NCBI GenBank assembly: GCA_027623585.1
Contig: JAQBVK010000133.1
Coordinates: 1-6,833 of the forward strand
Direction of reading: 5' to 3'
From: Planctomycetota bacterium
GTDB taxonomy: Bacteria; Planctomycetota; UBA1135
DNA length: 6,833 nucleotides
Shown here: positions 5,717-6,833 of the stretch, in pieces
Position numbering within the stretch: position 1 is the stretch's first letter
Layout: each line of letters starts with the position of its first letter
Notes under the pieces: generated by a model
The model's input: only the letters and a program-made list of their open reading frames with translations
Told to the model about the DNA's origin: nothing
Databases searched by the model: none
Translations under genes and position numbers: made by a program

Positions 5717-6833
5717 ATGGCTTCGCGGCACCGCGCGTGGGCGGAAGTCGATCTCGACGCCTTCCGTTTCAATCTCCGGCTCGCGCAGCGGCGCGCCGGA
5801 CGCGCGCAGGTCTGGCCGGTGCTCAAGGCGAACGCCTACGGGCACGGCGCGCTGCGGCTCGCGCAAATCTGCGAGCAAGAAAGCGTGCAGAGACTCGGCG
5901 TGGCGGATGGGGCGGAGGCGCTCGCGCTGCGCGAAGCCGGGGTGCGCACTCCCTTGCTGGTCTTGGGCACCTTGATCGACGCGGAGATGCCGGATCTGCT
6001 CGCGCACGGCGCCGAGGTCGGCGTGCACTCGGAGGGCCGCGCGCGCCAGCTCGGCGAATTGGCGGCGCAGTCCGGCGCCAAGCTGGGCGTGCACCTCAAG
6101 GTGGACGTCGGGATGAGCCGGCTCGGCGTTCGGCCGGAAGCCGTGACGCGCGTCGCCGCGGCGATCTGCGCCGAGCCTGCGCTCGAACTGCGCGGCGTGA
6201 TGAGTCATTTCCCCGCGATCGACGGCTGCCTGAATCCTGCCACCGCAGCGCAGCACGCTGAGTTTCTGGACGCCGGCCGCGCGGTTGCGGCGGTGTGCGG
6301 CCGCAACCTTCCGATGCACTGCGCCAACTCCGCTGCGCTGTTCACGGCGCTCGACCCGATGGGTGACGCCGTGCGCCCCGGCATCGCGCTCTACGGAGTG
6401 CTGCCGCCGTCGCTGCCGGGCGCCGCCGATCTTCGCCCGGTGCTCGCGTTGCGCACCCAGGTGGTGTTCCTCAAGGACGTGCCGGAAGGGACGCCGGTGG
6501 GATACGACGGACGTTGGATCGCGCACCGCGCAACGCGACTCGCGGTGTTGCCGATCGGCTACAACGACGGCGTGCCGTGGCGTCTCGGCACGGGAGGCGC
6601 GGGTCAAGTGCTGCTGCGCGGACGGCGTTGTCCGGTGGTCGGCGCGGTGAGCATGGACTACACCACCGTGGACGTGGGACACGTGCCGGGCGCGGACGTC
6701 GGCGACGTCGTCACCGTGATCGGGCGCGACGGCGCCGAAAGTTTGAGCGCGATCGAGGTCGCGCGCGCGGCCGGCACCATCGCCTACGAGATCACCTGCT
6801 CGATCGGGGCGCGCGTGCGGCGGGTGTACAAAG
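5717..6833 (+). CDS. alr: Alanine racemase Alr (3' end cut by window edge)
   Basis: This PLP enzyme interconverts L- and D-alanine, supplying D-Ala for the peptidoglycan stem. The frame from ATG 5717 runs 372 codons to the window edge without a stop. It ends in TCSIGARVRRVYK, the usual family terminus, so only a few residues should be missing. Visible landmarks: AEVDLDAFRFNL (9-20); VLKANAYGHG (35-44) with PLP-binding Lys37; HLKVDVGMSRLG (126-137); GVMSHF (160-165); HCANSAAL (201-208); VRPGIALYG (219-227); VGYDGRW (261-267); PIGYNDGV (279-286) with the catalytic Tyr282 of the second domain; and VSMDYTTVDV (311-320). Some flanking positions differ from the common consensus (VDVGM for VDTGM, GYNDGVPW for GYADGYPR, SMD for CMD). 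No ribosome site is evident. No upstream in-frame start codon is seen within the 53-base gap, which supports the ATG. Whether it is co-transcribed with the preceding gene is unclear. Confidence 0.95.
   Translation, partial: MASRHRAWAEVDLDAFRFNLRLAQRRAGRAQVWPVLKANAYGHGALRLAQICEQESVQRLGVADGAEALALREAGVRTPLLVLGTLIDAEMPDLLAHGAEVGVHSEGRARQLGELAAQSGAKLGVHLKVDVGMSRLGVRPEAVTRVAAAICAEPALELRGVMSHFPAIDGCLNPATAAQHAEFLDAGRAVAAVCGRNLPMHCANSAALFTALDPMGDAVRPGIALYGVLPPSLPGAADLRPVLALRTQVVFLKDVPEGTPVGYDGRWIAHRATRLAVLPIGYNDGVPWRLGTGGAGQVLLRGRRCPVVGAVSMDYTTVDVGHVPGADVGDVVTVIGRDGAESLSAIEVARAAGTIAYEITCSIGARVRRVYK

Noticed and set aside
5705..6682. A 325-codon open frame on the minus strand.
   Set aside because: It is the antisense shadow of alr, whose motifs are clear in the plus frame up to the window edge. 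The peptide is His/Arg-rich low-complexity sequence.
1..6833. CRISPR arrays, insertion sequences, tRNA or rRNA genes.
   Set aside because: No spaced direct repeats, transposase motifs, terminal inverted repeats or tRNA-like cloverleaf/CCA sequences were seen on either strand.

Overview
This is a compact bacterial chromosomal window, about two-thirds G+C by eye. It carries mostly housekeeping genes, plus two lineage-specific ones: a histone-fold gene and an unrecognised exported protein. Gene content (cdaA-cdaR-glmM downstream of a folP-like tail, a bacterial histone with a lysine-rich tail, an exported protein of no known family) and the frequent GTG/TTG starts suggest a high-GC, non-model phylum. 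Planctomycetota is my best guess; Bdellovibrionota, Myxococcota or another histone-bearing group cannot be excluded. This taxonomic call is inference from gene content only.

Region 1 (1-4079, + strand) looks like one tightly coupled operon: the end of a dihydropteroate synthase-like gene (folP), cdaA (membrane diadenylate cyclase), cdaR (YbbR-domain regulator of CdaA), glmM (phosphoglucosamine mutase) and tsaB (t6A tRNA-modification partner). The first four genes are joined by 4-base stop/start overlaps (GTGA, GTGA, ATGA), and tsaB starts two bases after the glmM stop. CdaA makes c-di-AMP, and CdaR and GlmM are its known partners. GlmM also makes glucosamine-1-phosphate for peptidoglycan, so the operon links nucleotide signalling to wall precursor supply.

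Region 2 (4080-4568) contains the only gene that clearly reads leftward. It encodes an 82-residue basic protein with a lysine/alanine-rich N-terminal tail and a histone fold ending just after the start of helix 3. It converges on tsaB across a perfect 10-bp hairpin that probably terminates both transcripts. It diverges from the next gene across a 172-base region holding a good sigma70-like promoter and a cluster of GGAAT half-sites.

Region 3 (4569-6833, + strand) holds an unrecognised, probably exported protein and then an almost complete alanine racemase gene (alr), which runs off the right edge a few codons before its expected end. Alr supplies D-alanine for peptidoglycan, so wall synthesis recurs on both sides of the histone gene.

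The most notable items are the tailed bacterial histone with its regulatory region, the DGG version of the CdaA active-site DGA motif, and the exported protein of unknown family.
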